Below, in pieces: positions 62,567 to 64,000 of a stretch of DNA of 64,000 nt (within the stretch, counting starts at the first letter, position 1; the number at the start of each line of letters is the position of its first letter). The DNA lies in assembly GCF_033807575.1 (NCBI RefSeq), contig NC_084721.1:2790001-2854000 (forward strand), given 5' to 3'. The translations under genes were made by a program, and so were the position numbers. Below the pieces are notes generated by a model. It worked only from the letters and a program-made list of their open reading frames with translations, had not been told where the DNA came from and ran no database searches. The stretch comes from Cydia pomonella (taxonomy: Eukaryota > Arthropoda > Insecta > Lepidoptera > Tortricidae).

Positions 62567-63715
62567 ATGTATTACCCGGTTGGGCTATTCGCCCTACTTA
62601 TTGCCCTAAAGTTCGGTGCCGAGGCGTGTACCGATCCAAAAATGTCTGTGATTGGAGGAGTTTATATTGACAACGAGAAAACACATTATGTGCGTGATGG
62701 ATACTCAGTAGAAGTTTTCTGTTCGAGCGACTTCCCAAATCGACTTGAGATATTCAATTTCAATAAGTTATATTCAGAAATCATCAACTCAACGACAATT
62801 AGAACAGTTATCAAGGTCTCAAGAGATAATCATGGATTCCTAGAATGCCGTAACACTTGTCCTTCTGATTCTCAATCTGATTATAGGGCAGTTCAGGTCG
62901 AATATTACCCTAAAATTGCAGACTTCAATTGCTATTGCGAAAATTTTGAACTTCTTCATTGTACATGGTCTGCACCTAATGATAAAGGTAACTATTCCTT
63001 GTCCTATATACAGCAAGACGGGGCCATATTATTACAAATTTGCAGAAAAACAATTTGGTATGATCGTTCGTTTACGTGCGTGTTTGACTTAAGCAACCTG
63101 GAAGATACAGATTCCGTCGATCCACACGTGAATTTGAAATTAGAAATTTGTAATTATTTTGGATGTGTGAATCAAACGTATGACGTTGACCTATTGGAGA
63201 TCACGAAACTTGCTGCTCCGACAGACTTACGAATGCGATACTTTACAGACGCGTATGATGAAACGGTGTTATTTTTCCATTGGAAGCCTTTTAGAAATGA
63301 GCTGGTGTCTGAAATGGAAGTTTATTTCGTAGTCGAATACTGGTTCCATGGAATAGAGCCAAGGGTGTTAATTTCCGAGACAAAGCTATGTTATAGACGT
63401 ATAGAATCAAACCACATAGTAAACCTCCCGTGCCCCGACAAGCAGTTAAATTTGAGAGTGTCTTGCAGACCTGCTAAAGCTCCTCCGAAATACATGTCCA
63501 ACTACGCTTATATTTCATTCCACACAAATTCTGACCCTGGGGCCAAGGTGGACCCCATATGTAAAATAAGGCCTGTGGTGGAAACGCCGCCAGTGATGGT
63601 GTATAAGACTCAACTTTTGGGAAAATACCTTGATGAAGAAATTGAAAAATTCAATCAGCTGAAAAAGCCTTTGGCGGACAAGGCGGCGGTAATCAGAAAG
63701 CTTCAGAATAACTAA
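62567..63715 (+). CDS. Secreted class I cytokine-receptor-like protein (Domeless-like ectodomain, no membrane segment)
   Basis: 382 codons from ATG 62567 to TAA; the frame is open 15 codons upstream but lacks another ATG. Residues 1-20 form a signal peptide (MYYPVGLFALLIALKFGAEA). Residues 21-115 are Ig-like with a Cys pair (C52/C94). Residues 116-212 match a cytokine-binding fibronectin-III domain: the C-x9-C-x-W signature in CYCENFELLHCTW (C122, C132, W134) and a second pair C159/C171. Residues 216-322 form a second FN-III domain (APTDLRMRY, FFHWKPF); its WSxWS site is replaced by YMSNYA after RVSCRPAK. The last ~55 residues are charged and helical (LDEEIEKFNQLKKPLADK). N-glycosylation sites lie at N74, N142 and N202. 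Domeless receptors carry these modules plus more FN-III domains, a membrane helix and a JAK/STAT tail, all absent here. It could act as a soluble ligand trap, or be a truncated retrocopy or a terminal exon misread. Cytokine-receptor fold likely; function inferred. Confidence 0.7.
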   Translation: MYYPVGLFALLIALKFGAEACTDPKMSVIGGVYIDNEKTHYVRDGYSVEVFCSSDFPNRLEIFNFNKLYSEIINSTTIRTVIKVSRDNHGFLECRNTCPSDSQSDYRAVQVEYYPKIADFNCYCENFELLHCTWSAPNDKGNYSLSYIQQDGAILLQICRKTIWYDRSFTCVFDLSNLEDTDSVDPHVNLKLEICNYFGCVNQTYDVDLLEITKLAAPTDLRMRYFTDAYDETVLFFHWKPFRNELVSEMEVYFVVEYWFHGIEPRVLISETKLCYRRIESNHIVNLPCPDKQLNLRVSCRPAKAPPKYMSNYAYISFHTNSDPGAKVDPICKIRPVVETPPVMVYKTQLLGKYLDEEIEKFNQLKKPLADKAAVIRKLQNN

Positions 63716-63837
63716 CTCTAAAAGGTACTTATAAAGTGTGTGTGTAACGTAGTAAGTACCATAAAAGTTTCTAATGAATTTGAATAGGAGACTGTCACAC
63801 ATTATCCTTTTCATGTGCTTAAGTATTTATGAATATG

Positions 63838-63843
63838 AATAAA
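63838..63843 (+). terminator. Candidate poly(A) signal of the receptor-like gene
   Basis: AATAAA 123 bp after the stop, in GAATATGAATAAAAACGTG. A short 3' UTR suits the frame ending where it does and argues against the ORF being only an internal exon. Confidence 0.5.
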
Positions 63844-63980
63844 AACGTGTAAGCTTATTGATCCGTGTATTCTTTGACGGAGCAACTCTGCCGGTGTCAT
63901 GGGGATATTATGACCGGCTACGGTCCGGGGTGGCATTGTTACCCAGAAACGTTTGTAAACGATATCATAACGAAAATAAA

Positions 63981-64000
63981 ACCGGCCAAGAGCATGTTGA
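63981..64000 (+). mobile_element. Start of a CCGGCCAAGAGCATG dispersed repeat, cut by window edge
   Basis: CCGGCCAAGAGCATGTTGA matches the inverse of the right end of 60797-61098. Confidence 0.5.

Overview
The window is AT-rich, intron-bearing eukaryotic DNA crowded with transposable elements. The repeat types point to a ditrysian moth or butterfly (Lepidoptera): a tRNA-derived SINE present nine times, many 5'-truncated LINEs with reverse-transcriptase C-termini, dozens of short palindromic MITEs with TA, TAA/TTA or 8-bp target duplications, and a Tc1/mariner-group transposon. There are no bacterial features, no operons, no true tRNA or rRNA genes and no CRISPR array. The species cannot be named from the sequence.

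Layout. 1-2358 is a 120-bp satellite whose orientation flips once near 372 and which has a 600-bp (5-monomer) higher-order period. 2.4-12.4 kb holds dispersed repeats, including a ~470-bp element (two copies) nested inside an 8-bp-TSD element. 12761-13822 is a foldback-like element with two identical 295-bp arms. 14-21 kb holds LINE tails, a 192-bp tandem array (17017-17860), SINEs and MITEs. 22421-23885 is the largest LINE remnant (motif A to the C-terminus of the reverse transcriptase). 25-27.9 kb has SINEs, a (TG)n tract and TIR elements. 28147-30791 is a structurally complete but inactivated DNA transposon. 31-42 kb is a mosaic of MITEs, a probable solo LTR, LINE fragments and unassigned AT-rich DNA. 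44.7-55.3 kb and 56-61.5 kb are again repeat mosaics.

Only three segments look like candidate non-transposon or domesticated genes, all on the + strand. (1) 43090-44112 is an intact 340-codon Gag-capsid-like ORF with no protease, reverse transcriptase or zinc knuckle beside it, preceded by a good splice acceptor and followed by a poly(A) signal; it is a candidate domesticated Gag. (2) 55651-55721 reads as the first coding exon of a THAP zinc-finger protein and ends at a splice donor; no second exon was recognised. (3) 62567-63715 is an intact 382-codon secreted-type protein with an Ig-like domain and a class I cytokine-receptor module of the kind found in Domeless (the insect JAK/STAT receptor), but with no membrane segment or intracellular region. 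It may be a soluble decoy receptor or an intronless duplicate.

No pathway links these three genes. Most of the remaining information is about transposon history: several nested insertions can be dated relative to each other because empty sites or target-site duplications are visible inside this same window.
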